64,000 bases of DNA from Buxus sempervirens (taxonomy: Eukaryota; Streptophyta; Magnoliopsida; Buxales; Buxaceae), in the NCBI GenBank assembly GCA_947561395.2, contig OX387186.1, positions 50,797,220 through 50,861,219 on the forward strand. Reading direction: 5' to 3'. This document shows, piece after piece, positions 30,392 to 41,332 of this stretch. The notes under the pieces were generated by a model that was given only the letters and a program-made list of their open reading frames with translations, made no database searches and was not told the DNA's origin. Each line of letters starts with the position of its first letter. Positions within the stretch are counted from its first letter, which is position 1. Position numbers and translations under genes: made by a program.

Positions 30392-33221
30392 TCTAAAATC
30401 CCGAATTTTAATAAAATTAAAATTTGGATTTTATGGTTGCTTAATTTATTTAACTGATAGAAAATTTCAGAAAAAGGGGATCAAGGTGTTAAGCTAGAGA
30501 TTTTTGGTCAAACCGGATGGGTTAAGTATATTTAATTAGGAAAGGAGCATGATTTAAATATTATTTGGTTGGTTTGGGATGGACAGATGAGGTGGCAGAT
30601 AGAGGATCATGGCCATCTATCCTTGCTGGTGTAGGAAAATTTGTGGAGTGCGAAAGCAAGGAATCATGCTTTAAACTAAGTATATAAACAGCAGCCGGTT
30701 CGTTCGTTTATTTCGTTTGGAGTTTGAGCAATTGAAATTGGAGATCAGAGAGGAGAAGAAGGTGAGCTAGGTTTTGGGAAGCTGATCTGGAAAATTCCAA
30801 GTGATCAAAGGGTTCTATTGGTGGTTGTTTGAGGCCTGTTCGAGAATGATAGAAGATCAATTTGCGGCAGCATTCAAATCACGTTTAGGAGTTGCGAATT
30901 CAGTTGTTTAATTCAAATTTCAGAGATATGTCATGCGATCAATTCTGGAGGCTGAAACTCAGAAATTCGTTGGAGGAAATTGAGAGGATTCTTAGCTCAG
31001 ATTCGCTTCTGAACGGTAAGTAGCACCTTTTTGAAGGATTTAGCATTGATTTCCAAGCTTATATTGGAGTGAATTCGAGGTATCAAGTGTACACTTCAGA
31101 TTTGGGCATTGTAGAGTCATATGAAGAACACTTGTAAGTTTGTTATGAATTACAAGTTAAATTGTTAAAGAATTATATAGAAAGTATTCCTAAATGATTT
31201 AGATACTATTCTCGAAGTTTTAGAAGCATTCAATTGAGTTTTGGTAGTGGAAATCTCGAAAAATCCAAAATAGGAAGTTGTTGTTCGTAACCTGGAAATT
31301 AGGTGGGATTCAAACCCAGTCGCCCGATGTTTGGCTCGAGCGGCCAAGCTCACAGCTGAAACTTGGATTTGGTAAGCCCAGTCGCTCGACTTAAGCTCCA
31401 ATGCCCTATCGAGCATTCGTGTTATTTTCCAAAACCCCAAACTAAAATTACTAAATCAATTGGCCGCTCGAAACAAGCTCGAGCGTCGATTCGAGCGACC
31501 ATATCAATAAACCCAGATTTTCCAACTTGGGTTGAGTTCGAATATAGAATTACTTTTAACCAAATACAACTTATGTACAAGTAAGAATTAGGTAATTAGA
31601 AAGTGCTTGCACAGGAAATAGATCAAAATTCAATAAAATGAAGAGTTTGTGCACGTTTTCTTAAATTAGATTCTTGAGACACTTTTATACCCAAATCCTT
31701 ACAAAACAAGATTTTGTTGATTCCACCACTTGTAACATTTCTCTAAGATCATCCTTAAGGTGTCTCTGAAAACCAATGATGGTAAAGAGTTCATATCAAT
31801 TAGTAGTCCACCTTATCCATGAGTTAGTAGTTTTCTTTCGGGAATTTAAGGAGTATCTTAGGATATAGGTTTCACGAGTAGGAATTCTAAGAATTCTACA
31901 TAGGTATCTCTCATTCTACATTATTAGCAAGAGTTTAATCCTGTGAGAACATATTCCTAGTCATATTTGAGAAGTTGAATTGTTGACTTGGTTTTAATTT
32001 ATTGATTTGCATCAGATTGATTGGTTTCTTGCATGAGTTTGGTTTTATGTTGAATTATGTTACTCAGAAATAGAAAGTTGTTTTATTAACATGATTTAGT
32101 TGTCATACAAACTGTTTGAGAAAGTGAGTTTCCTTGAAAGATATGAATTTGTGAATCTCCATAATGGAGTGGATTTGGTCATGGTTGACCCAGGGTTTGG
32201 ATTGAACTATTTTGAATACTTGCTGATTTGGTTACAAGTTGTTGGTCTAGCTTGCCTTGGATCCATGACTAAACTTAGTAATGTAATGTTATTGCTTTAT
32301 TGGTGTAATTGCATGGCCTTGAGTGTTGCCACGACCAGTGTAGAGCAACCAGAAACCCTGAGTAGGCCCGGTTGTCAATGCCGAAACCCAAGGAGTAGGC
32401 CGGCATTGGATGACGAACCCCTGAGTAGGCCGTCATTTCAGAGTTCCGAAATCCTGAGTAGGCCAAAACTATGTACATAGAGGTGTGGATGTCACCTTGG
32501 CATGTTGATTAACCAATTTAAGCAATAGGCATGACATTGGGCTCGATGATTTGGTTTTATCGGCAATTGTATTTCCAATTGGTACGAGGTGGCCCATGAT
32601 AAACACTCCAATTGGTTCTGAGTGGCCCACGATAAACACTCAGCTTTCTGAAAATTATGATTTCATCAAAGATGTTGATTTGAGAAATATCTATTGGATT
32701 GTTTTGAGATAAATGGTTTTCATCGAGACGAGGTTTATCATTACATTGGATTTTGTGGATATTCAGATTATTTGACATCGATATTACAAACTGACTTACA
32801 TGTTCAATTTCATTGGCTATATCATTATTGTCTGCTGAATTATTGTGAGCTTAGTTGGATTAATTGTGTTATTGCCATCGTTACTTGCGTATTATTCGAT
32901 CCATATTTTGTAACTATGAAAAATGTATTTGTGCATGCATGTGCTGCTTACTAGGATATTCGTATCTCGTTATGTATTGTTTTGTTTTGTTTTCAGCTGC
33001 TCTTGGAGAGGATGATATCGTGGGTAATTGCTCGGTTATGTGAGTTTAGAGTCGGATTATTGTATTTCTTATTTTAGTTTGGGTTTGTAGCGCACTTTGA
33101 TTATATAATTATTTATTCATTCATGTTTTTCCTTCACTCTGATATTGCGATCCTGTGTTATATATTAACCTCCGAAGATGAGTTATGGTTTCTCTATGTA
33201 ACTCAGATCTGGGGTGTTACA
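30392..33221 (+). mobile_element. Solo LTR, family W (W4), 2.83 kb
   Basis: The ends are TCTAAAATCCCGAATTTT and GGGGTGTTACA, flanked by ACTGT on both sides (30387-30391 and 33222-33226). A TATA box (TATATAAA, 30681-30688) is followed by a leader with a donor-like GAACGGTAAGTAGCACC (GT at 31016), CTCGAGCG palindromes (31310-31505), a GAGTAGGCC minisatellite, and TATCTC...TTTTCAG (acceptor-like, CAG at 32994-32996). There is no second LTR and no coding interior, so it is a solo LTR left by LTR-LTR recombination or a non-autonomous element. Confidence 0.85.
32335..32465 (+). repeat. GAGTAGGCC minisatellite in W4
   Basis: Four degenerate units of about 30 bp contain GAGTAGGCC and a CGAAACCC-like word. 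The array sits inside the predicted LTR intron, about 0.5 kb before the acceptor-like site. This repeat occurs nowhere else in the window. Confidence 0.85.
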
Positions 33222-33307
33222 ACTGTTACCATTGAATTTGGCTCTATATCCTACCATCATATGGTGCCCAGCCATTACCATGATCATTATATCATTACCA
33301 TTATCAT

Positions 33308-33652
33308 TAGGGTTTAGGATTTTAGGATTTAGCGTTTTAGGATTTAGGGTTTAGGGTTTTAGGGTTTAGCATTTAGGGTTTTAGGTTTTATGGTTTAGTG
33401 TTTAGGGTTTTAGGGTTTAGGCTTTAGGGTATTAGCGCTTAGGATTTTAGGGTTTAGGGTATAGGGTTTGAGGTTCTACGGTCTAGGGTTTTAGGGGTTT
33501 AGGGTTTAGGGTTCTAGGGTTGAGGGTTTAGGGTTTAGAGATCTAGGTTTTAGGGTCTAGGGTTTAGGTTTCTAGGGTTCTAGGGTTTTAGGGTTTAGGG
33601 TTTAGGGTTTTAGGGCTACGGGTTAAGGGTTAAGGGTTTCAGGTTTAGGGTT
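33308..33652 (+). repeat. Interstitial telomere-like repeat (TTTAGGG)n
   Basis: About 345 bp of TTTAGGG and TTTTAGGG words with many one-base variants (TTTAGGA, TCTAGGG, TTTAGCG), all in one orientation. The plant telomere unit is TTTAGGG. The array starts right after the ATTACCATTATC flanking repeat and ends at a W-family fragment. It may be a relic of break repair or simply a microsatellite. Confidence 0.9.
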
Positions 33653-33654
33653 TT

Positions 33655-34580
33655 AGGACCTCAAAAATATTCTGAGTTTGGTTGAAAACGTTTACTTTTG
33701 GGTATATAATTTTTCTAGACAAATTTACAAGGAGTTTCGGGCTCAAATTCTAGTTGAAGTCTAATAAAGGGTCAACAAACCTTATTTTATGGGCTTCTGA
33801 ATCACTCATCTGGGTGTTAAACTCAAAAAGTGGCTTTTGATGAAAATCAGGAAAACTGGAAATTTAGGCATGAATTGGAAAGTTGATTTTTAATTGGTTG
33901 GGAATTGGGACTTGGAAGTATTTTTATTGGTTTCAAATGGGGGGGTAAAACGTTACTGACATGTAAAAACTTAAGTAAATGGATTTCAATAAGGGTGCTG
34001 TGTAGGAGGCTTAAGTTGTTTGGGAAAGGGTTGGAGAATAAAAGGGTGAAGAACTATCAAAACAGGACCCACGATTGGTCCTTGGATTAATCGCCAAGGG
34101 GCGATTAGTCTTAACGTTTGGGTGTTAAGGCCAACGTGTGCGAGGCCAGGCTTAACACAGGACCAACGTGTGTGCGCCCAAGTCAACCTAACCTTAACAG
34201 AAACTTATTTTCTGGGGTTTTGGCTCAGGGTTAATCGCCCATTTTCAGGATTAATAGCTAGCTCGGGTTCTTACAAATTTTTGGATATTTTCTAACACCA
34301 AACCCATACAAACTACATCCAACCTTTCTAATACCAAGTAGGATGATTATAAAACATCCCAACATGCTTAAAAACACCTCCCAACACAGGAATCCATCCC
34401 AAATCCTCATGAACATAAATCCAATATATAAAACATCATTCAAGATACCAAACTCAAATCATAATCAGAAATATAATCAATAGAGGTTGCAAATCCATGG
34501 AAATCAATGGAAAAAAATACACAACATTGTTATACAACCCAAACCCTACATATTTTTGAAGCAAAAACCCCATATGCAAG
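33655..34580 (-). mobile_element. Family W LTR fragment (minus orientation)
   Basis: It is collinear over 0.9 kb with 44161-45130 in W1: CTCAAAAATATTCTGAG, TTGAAAACGTTTACTTT, TATAATTTTTCTAGAC, then a block of GGCGATTA/TTAACG words (34080-34250) and CATCCAACCTTTCTAATACC. The same block appears at 47393-47930. Both ends are missing. Confidence 0.75.
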
Positions 34581-34584
34581 TGAT

Positions 34585-35505
34585 TTGATTGTATCACCAA
34601 GTAATACCTTGGTTCCTCTCTTTGTATCTTGGATTAAGGTTTTGGTCTCCCATATATCTTGTGATGATTCTTTGGTTTCTCCATGTACCTTGGAGTGAAT
34701 TTATCATGGTGATATTGTTAAATTGGTATTTAGATTAGAATTGGAATGATTTTGGTTATTGATATAATTGTGGAATCCTTTATGGAAATTGAATGGGTTA
34801 CCTTAGAGAATATATCTGATGCATCTTTTAGAATTTATTTCCTTTATATCTGGAATGTTCTTAGCCACTTACTGGCAAGGTATCGAGCCAACTAATGGCA
34901 TGCACTTGAGCCAATTAATGGAAGTGCTCCTAGCCAACTAATGGCCTCATTCTTAGCCAACTAATGGCATGAACTTGAGCCAATTAATGGTATGCTCTTA
35001 GCCAACTAATGGCCTCATTCTTAGCCAATTAATGGCATGCACTTTAGCCAATTAATGGTAGTGCTCTTAGTCAACTAATGGCCTACATCTCAGTCAACTA
35101 ATGGCAAAGGTAAAGGTTTCTCAGCCAAGTAATGGTAAAGGTAATGGTTTTCTTAGCCAAATGGTAGCAATGGTAAGTTTTAGCTAATGAATGGCAATGG
35201 CGAGCATGAACTAGTTTATGTTAATTTAAAAAGATTATTGTCATATTATTTTTATGGTGGATGCTTATTATGATCATTCTCTTATGCTTGGTATTATCTT
35301 GATTTTGATTTGACTTGGTTAGTTTTATCAAAGTGCTTTTCGAAAGGTCATACTAGTTGTTTTGAATAAAATATATTATTGTGGTTTTAGCATGCATGTT
35401 ACTATTTATTGGGATTTTATAATCTAATCCGCATGTTCAAATGTTTTGTTTCTAGGTCTTATTTGAGAGGACACCAGTGTGTAGATCATTATTGGGATTG
35501 AAGAT
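34585..35505 (+). mobile_element. Family W LTR fragment (plus orientation)
   Basis: It contains the AGCCAATTAATGG minisatellite (34850-35190) shared with W2. It also has the family acceptor block, CATGTTACTATTTATTGGG followed by TTTCTAGGTCTTATTTGAGA (AG at 35454-35455). It stops where copia coding sequence begins and lacks the GGGGYGTTACA end. Confidence 0.7.
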
Positions 35506-35510
35506 TTAGA

Positions 35511-36590
35511 GATAATACTGTCTTTGCAAAAGGTTATGTAATGGATGGATTATTTTGTTTGGATATTGAGTCCAATTTTAATTCTATTTCCTATTTGACA
35601 ATGAGTGATGATAACATTGTTGCTCAGTCTTTAAGATGGCATGCTAGACTTGGACACATTGGCCAAGATAGATTGAATCAATTGGCTAGAGAAGGTATAT
35701 CAAGATCTCTCGCCAAAGTAAATCTACCTTTGTGTGAAAATTGTCTAGTAGGCAAATCAAGTAGGAAACCATTTGTCAAAGCATAGAGAGCATCTCAGTT
35801 GTTAGGTCTAATCCATTATGATATTTGTGGACCGATTAATGTTAAGACCTGAAAAGAGGAATCCTATTTCATTACATTTATAGATCATTATTCACGATAT
35901 GTGTATGTATACCTAATCTCGCGTAAGTCATAAGCATTAGATTGCTTTAGACGTTTTATGGCTGAGGTTGAAAATCAATAAGAAAGACACATTGAGTGCC
36001 TGCAAATTGATAGAGGTTGTGAATATTTGTCTGACTATTTATAGGGCTCTGTAAAGAAAAAGGAATCCTAAGGTAGTTGACTATCCCAAGTATTCCTCAT
36101 CAAAATGGGGTTGCAGAGAGAAGGAATAGGACTTTATTGGACATGGTTAGATCAATGATGGCTCAGGCCATTAGTTATTGGGGGGATGCCTTAATCACAG
36201 CAGCTCATGTTCTAAACCAAGTTCCTACAAAGTCAGTTCCAAGCACCCCATATGAGTTATGAACTGGCAGAAGGCCTAACCTGGATTATCTAAGACCTTG
36301 GGGATCGGCTGCATATGTTCATGTACCTTCCCATCAAGTTGGGAAACTTAATCAAAGAGCCTTGAAGAGTATTTTTATAAGATATTCAGAACACTCAAAA
36401 GGCTATGTATTTGTAAGTGAACAAGTAGATGGAGGTATAACAGAAATTGAGTTAAGGGATGTAGATTTTATTGAGAGTGACTTCCTAAGCAAGAAACGAT
36501 CCAACGATAGTCTTGAGCTCTATGAAATTCAAGAGCCAAACTTAGACTCCACACAAGTGATACTCCACTCACGAATATAAATATTCAATC
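35511..36590 (+). pseudogene. Copia GAG-pre-integrase and integrase relic
   Basis: VMDGLFCLDIESN and LRWHARLGHIGQDRLNQLAR, with CENCLVGKSSRKPF, form the zinc-binding HHCC-type pre-integrase module (35541-35780). The integrase core follows across stops: TFIDHYSRYVYVYLIS (first Asp), LQIDRGCEYLSDYL (second Asp) and [20 protein letters not shown] (catalytic Glu, 36080). At least five stops, at about 35786, 35850, 35930, 35981 and 36043, make it inactive. Confidence 0.9.
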
Positions 36591-36699
36591 TTCTCCAATT
36601 AGAGATGAAGATGAGCCACATAATGAAGATAGTGGGAGAGGTCATTTGCCTAGTGGGAGTCATAATCCTGCATTGAGAAGGAGTGAACGAGGAAGGATT

Positions 36700-38312
36700 C
36701 CCCATCGTTGATTTGATATAGAAGGAGAATCCTTCATGACCGTTTCACTAGATGATGATGAACCTAGTCCGTACCAGGAGGCGTCATCATCTGCATCCCA
36801 AGAATGGATGGCAACCATGTAAGATGAAATTACTTCCATGGAGAAGAACCAAGTATGGGAACTTGTTGATCTTCCACCTGGTCGTAAAGCAGTTGGGAAA
36901 AAGTGGGTTCTTAAGGTTAAGCGAAAGGCTAATGGAAGTATAGATAAGTATAAGGCCCATTTAGTGGCGAAAGGATATGCTCAAAAGTTGAGTATTGACT
37001 ATGAGGAAACTTTCTCTCTTGTGGTGAGGTTTGCTTCTATTTGCCTTATCCTAGCCATAGTTGCACATTTAAATCTTGAGCTTTTTCAAATAGATGTGAA
37101 AACTACATTTCTCAATGGAGAACTAGATGAAGAGATCTATATGGACCAGCCTGAAAGCTTTATTATAGAAGGTTAGGAGGGCAAAGTGTGTAAGCTTAAG
37201 CATTCTATATATGGTCTAAATCAATCATCTAGACAATGGTATTTATGCTTCCATCTAGCCATTATAGACTATGGATTTACAATGATCGAGGAATACCACT
37301 GTGTGTATATTAAACACTTAAGGAAAAGGTTCTTGATTTTATCTTTATATGTTGATAACATACTATTGGCTAGGAATGATATGGAGTTAATCAATACTAC
37401 TAGAAAGTAGTTGTCCTCTATTTTTTAAATGGACATGGGTGAAGCTCATTACATTTTAGGTGTTAAGATCCAAAGGGATTGTGCCAAGAGGATTCTTGGT
37501 TTGTCCCAAGGGACTTACATTAGAAAAATCCTCGAGCGCTTTAACATGCTAAATGCTAAACCCATTGATACTCCTATAGAGAAAGGGTCCATACTGCATG
37601 TGGCCTTTGCGTTTTGAATGAGGCTAAAAAGGCCGAGATGGCTAAAGTCCCATATTCTAGTGTTGTTGGATGTTTGATGTACACAATGGTGTGCACCCGT
37701 CCTGATATTTGTTATGCAGTTGGCCTAGTTAGTAGGTTCGAGAGTAATCCAGGATTTGCTCATTGGAGGGCCGTGAAGAGAATATTTCGATATTTACGAG
37801 GAATGGCTGATTATATGTTATGCTACAAAGGAGTAGACTTGTAGCTGATGGGCTACACAGATGCTGATTGGGCTATTAGTCTAGATGATCAAGTGTATAC
37901 TTCTAGCTATGTCTTCTTGCTAGGTGGTGGAGCTATCTCTTGGTGTAGCAAGAAGCAATCTTGTGTAGCATTATCTACGATGGAGTCGGAATACATAGCC
38001 TGTAGTGCTGTTATCCAAGAAGATGTTTGGTTGAGATGATTTCTTCAAAGTCTTAGAGTTACTGCTAATCCACAAAGACCAATTACTATTCTGTGTGATA
38101 GTATGTCATTCTTAGCTTACTATATGGACCCAAAGTATCATAGAAGGACAAAGCATATTAACATCAGGTATCACTACATTAGAGAGAGGGTTGTGCATGG
38201 AGATGTGGTACTAACATACATTCCTACAGATCGCATGGTGGTAGATCCATTGACCAAGCCCATTGCAAGAGAAGCTTTTAGGTCACATATTAGAGTTATA
38301 GGAATGTCATGA
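36700..38312 (+). pseudogene. Copia reverse transcriptase and RNase H relic
   Basis: RT begins VWELVDLPPGRKAVGKKWVL (36847) and runs through HLVAKGYAQKLSIDYEETFS and FQIDVKTTFLNGELDEEIYM. The catalytic motif reads LYVDNILLA, so the YVDD aspartate pair has become D-N. MGEAHYILGVKIQRD and ARPD-like CTRPDICYAVGLVSRF lead to RNase H (GYTDADWAISLDD, ALSTMESEYIACS, RTKHINIRYHYIRERV). Stops at 37176, 37410, 37427, 37617, 37844 and 38039 break it. The VDPLTKPI end is typical for copia. Confidence 0.92.
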
Positions 38313-39110
38313 TTGTATTCTTTTGTCAATTTGAGACACACAACTTATTATGAATATTTGTAATTGAGTTACATTAATGCAATTGTTTAATTCATCCACT
38401 TTTGTGTATTGTGATTGATTTGCATAATATACACACACACACACACATACAAGATATGTCACCAGGCCTATGGTTTGTTACTCACACATCAACCCGCTTC
38501 GGTGCAGTGAGTGCAAGTGGGATGAGACAAATAGAGTACTCGTGCAACACAGGGTGCACTTGGAGAACTTGAGGTGGTATTATGTGGATACACCATGTCG
38601 CCTCATGTTAGATCGAGATGAGATCTTTTGAAGGATCAGCATAGTTATCTGTTTGAGTGGAAGACTCACAGATCATGCTAGGCCTGAAAATCCAAGGGTG
38701 AGAACTTTAGCTAGGTCGCATATGAGATGTGACTTTGGGCAAAGTGCTCAGGTCAATTGCATAGGTTGCAATTGGACTAAGGCTCGTACGATGTACGAAA
38801 GTTGACATACTCACAATTTTGAGCTCCATCGTAGCATGTTCTATACCACATGTGCTTATAGACGACCATCGGTTGGGTACAATTGGATGAATCCCTGCTC
38901 CATTGTCATGTGAGCCCAACTATAGTCGTACCCATTGTTACTAATGACTTTGTTACAAAGTGGAGATTTAGCGATAGCTACTTTAGTATTCTTCCCATGG
39001 CTATGTTTGATTCAGTCTAACGGGAAATGTCTAGGAAAGCAGTTGAGTCAAAACTGAGTGAAAAATGGGCATTAGGAAGACCATTTGACATCACATCATG
39101 AGGTAGCGCC
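38313..39110 (+). other. Copia 3' untranslated region, first part
   Basis: Non-coding sequence between the RNase H stop and solo LTR Y1. It includes an (AC)9 microsatellite at 38430-38447. The last five bases, GCGCC (39106-39110), are repeated after Y1. No gene is supported here. Confidence 0.7.
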
Positions 39111-39169
39111 TAGAAGCACCTCATTTTTGCACCTCTCAGAAGTGCCGGAAATGCAAACCCTAACTGAAA

Positions 39170-39620
39170 AGTCAAACCCTAAGGGGACAAAAGTTGACTT
39201 TTTGATCAAGTGCTAATTGGCTACCTGCCCTATCCCGATGGATAGAAATTCCTGACACGATTCCAACACAACTGAGTTTGCCGAAATCAGAGTCTAAATG
39301 AAGGATTTATGGGCAGATTAAGCCCCGGGGGAGCAGAAATTGACTTTCTGCTCAAACCTAGATTAACTGCTATTTCTGTCCCAAAAGAAATTAAATTCCG
39401 ACACGATCCCGACGCAATTGAATTTTCCAAAATCGGGGTCTGGATCAAGGAGATATGAGGAGATTAAGATTTCAAACGCGATTTTGGCTTTCTGCTCAAA
39501 ACCTGAATTTACTGCAAAACCCTGTCCCAATGGATAGAGGATCTCAACCCGATTCCAGCGCAACTGAGTTTGCCAGAATCGAAGCTCGAATGAAAGAGTT
39601 ATGAGCAGTTCAGGCTCTAT
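39170..39620 (+). repeat. Three ~147-bp tandem units in the U3 of Y1
   Basis: Each unit carries TTGACTTTYTG or GGCTTTCTG, then TGTCCCAAWGGATAGA-like words, CCGAYWCGATYCC, CAAYTGARTTTGCC and ATCRRRGTCT, ending in GAGGAGATTAAG-like sequence. Y3 has two units (53135-53410), and Y2 has related units on minus (52900-52580). This looks like an enhancer-type tandem expansion upstream of the LTR promoter. Confidence 0.8.
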
Positions 39621-39864
39621 GGCAGAATTGCTAAAAGCTGGCCATGTGGCAAATGTGCATAAACTTGCCACGTGGCGAAAAAAGGACAAAAAGGATAGCA
39701 ACTAAAAATATCTCAATTAAAATATTAGTTTTTAGGAAAATATCTTGATTTTTTGAATTAAATTAAATAAAAAAATCAGAAAATCCGGATTCTCTCATCA
39801 AGAGAGAATCCAATCAATCAAGGTCAAATCAGGGGCAAATTTGTAATTTACTAGAATGATCCGA

Positions 39865-40100
39865 AAATATATTTTGGATACACATAAAAATATGTGTATC
39901 CGAAATAAAAGATTTTTCAATCTTTTGTCAGGGTTTTCGAATAGATTTTCTGCAAAAAATTAATTTATGAAAAGACATTTGTATCCAAAATTATATTTCG
40001 GATACAAAATAAAGCAGGTATAGCCGAAATAGTATTTCGGTTATACCAACAAAATAGTGTATCCGAAATTTAATTTTAGATACAATTTTTTGTCTATAAA
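39865..40100 (+). promoter_or_regulatory. Y1 LTR promoter: palindromic repeats plus TATA box
   Basis: Four dyads of the form GTATCCGAAAT-n-ATTTCGGATAC (the third reads GTATAGCCGAAAT...ATTTCGGTTATAC) are spaced 30-60 bp apart. They end immediately before TGTCTATAAAAAGGGCAGC (TATAAA at 40095). The closeness to the TATA box suggests binding sites for a dimeric regulator. Another pair of the same dyad lies 1.4 kb downstream at 41455-41545. Confidence 0.75.
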
Positions 40101-41315
40101 AAGGGCAGCAGCCCCATTGGCCGAAGGTTGTTGTTCTTGTCCTCTTCCCCCTTACCCCTTTGCTAGAAACCTACCCCTCCATCACCCCATTACCTTCTTA
40201 AAGCCCCCAAACCACTCCAAAACCATTCCAAGCCTCTTTCTTCTCCCTTCTTCTTCCTTTTCATACCTTAAAAGGAGCCTTGGAGGTGCTGTATTCTTGG
40301 AGGAAAGAGGTGTTCGGCTACTATTTTGCCTCAAGGGACTTCAACCACACTTCAAGAGGGATTTCCAACCCCAAGGTAAGTCTTCCCATTGTCTTTTTTT
40401 TAACATATGTAGAAATGAGCATGTTCGGAGCATCTAGTGTCATTTTTGTGCTTTATGCAATGTTTCCCCTTCTTTGGAGCATGTTCTTGTCTTCTCCCCT
40501 TCTCTTTTTCATGTCCCCACAAGAGTGGTTAAACTCCCATAGTAAGGGGAGTCAATTTGGCCAACTAAGAAGGGAGGAAGAGGTGTTGTTTAACATGTGT
40601 TAAAGGTGTTCCTTAAGGCATGGGTCCCCTTAACATTCTTTAGTGTCCTTTTCTTTTATTTTCATTTATTATTCGAATGGGGGGAGCATGTTCCCTCCTT
40701 CCACCTCAATCTCATGTACCCCATTTTTAACCCCCCAAGTCCTTTCTCTTGATGTTTTGTTTTAGGGTCATAAGCATGCTTGCCCTCTTTGTTTGCCTTT
40801 CTACCATAAAGTATGCTTGAATGAATGAATGAGATTTAGCATATATAGGAATAGCATGTCTCCTCACCTCCTTTGCTATGATATACTCTCCTCACAGCCA
40901 CTGTTGTGTTTCGCATGCATCCCTCCCTCCTCTCTTTATGTATGTCAAATGTATGCATGTACATGTACACATAGGAAGCATGCTAGGTTTTCTATTTAAT
41001 CCCATATCTTTTGCATGTTAGCTCAATCACGCACACACATTTACATTACTGTTTTTTCTAAGCATGTCTAGATAGTTTGTACATGAATATAATGCATGGG
41101 TTGGCCGAATAAGACCAAGGCATAGGCCATTCGGGCCACTTTCTCTCCTCTCCTCATGGAGGGGGGGAAGGATGCCTTTCAAAACCAGAATAGGGACACC
41201 TAGGGTCCCTGTTCCAAGCCTTGAGCTCCTACTCAAGGTGAGAGAGGGGGCCCCTAGCCTCCCCTCTCCCTCTCATGTTTTGAAAAAAAAACCAAAAATG
41301 GCTAAGAGGGGTCAT

Positions 41316-41332
41316 CCCCCCCCCCCCCCCCC
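41316..41332 (+). repeat. C17 homopolymer
   Basis: A run of 17 C within Y1, just before CTGAACCACTGCGGGCC. The matching part of Y3 (54840) has no such run, so it is copy-specific. Confidence 0.9.

Noticed and set aside
38505-38530. GTGCAAGTGGGATGAGAC as the copia polypurine tract
   Set aside because: It resembles one, but the TSD evidence shows the element continues past 39110 and 42643 to a better tract (CAAGTGGGAGA followed by TGTAACC) at 59276.
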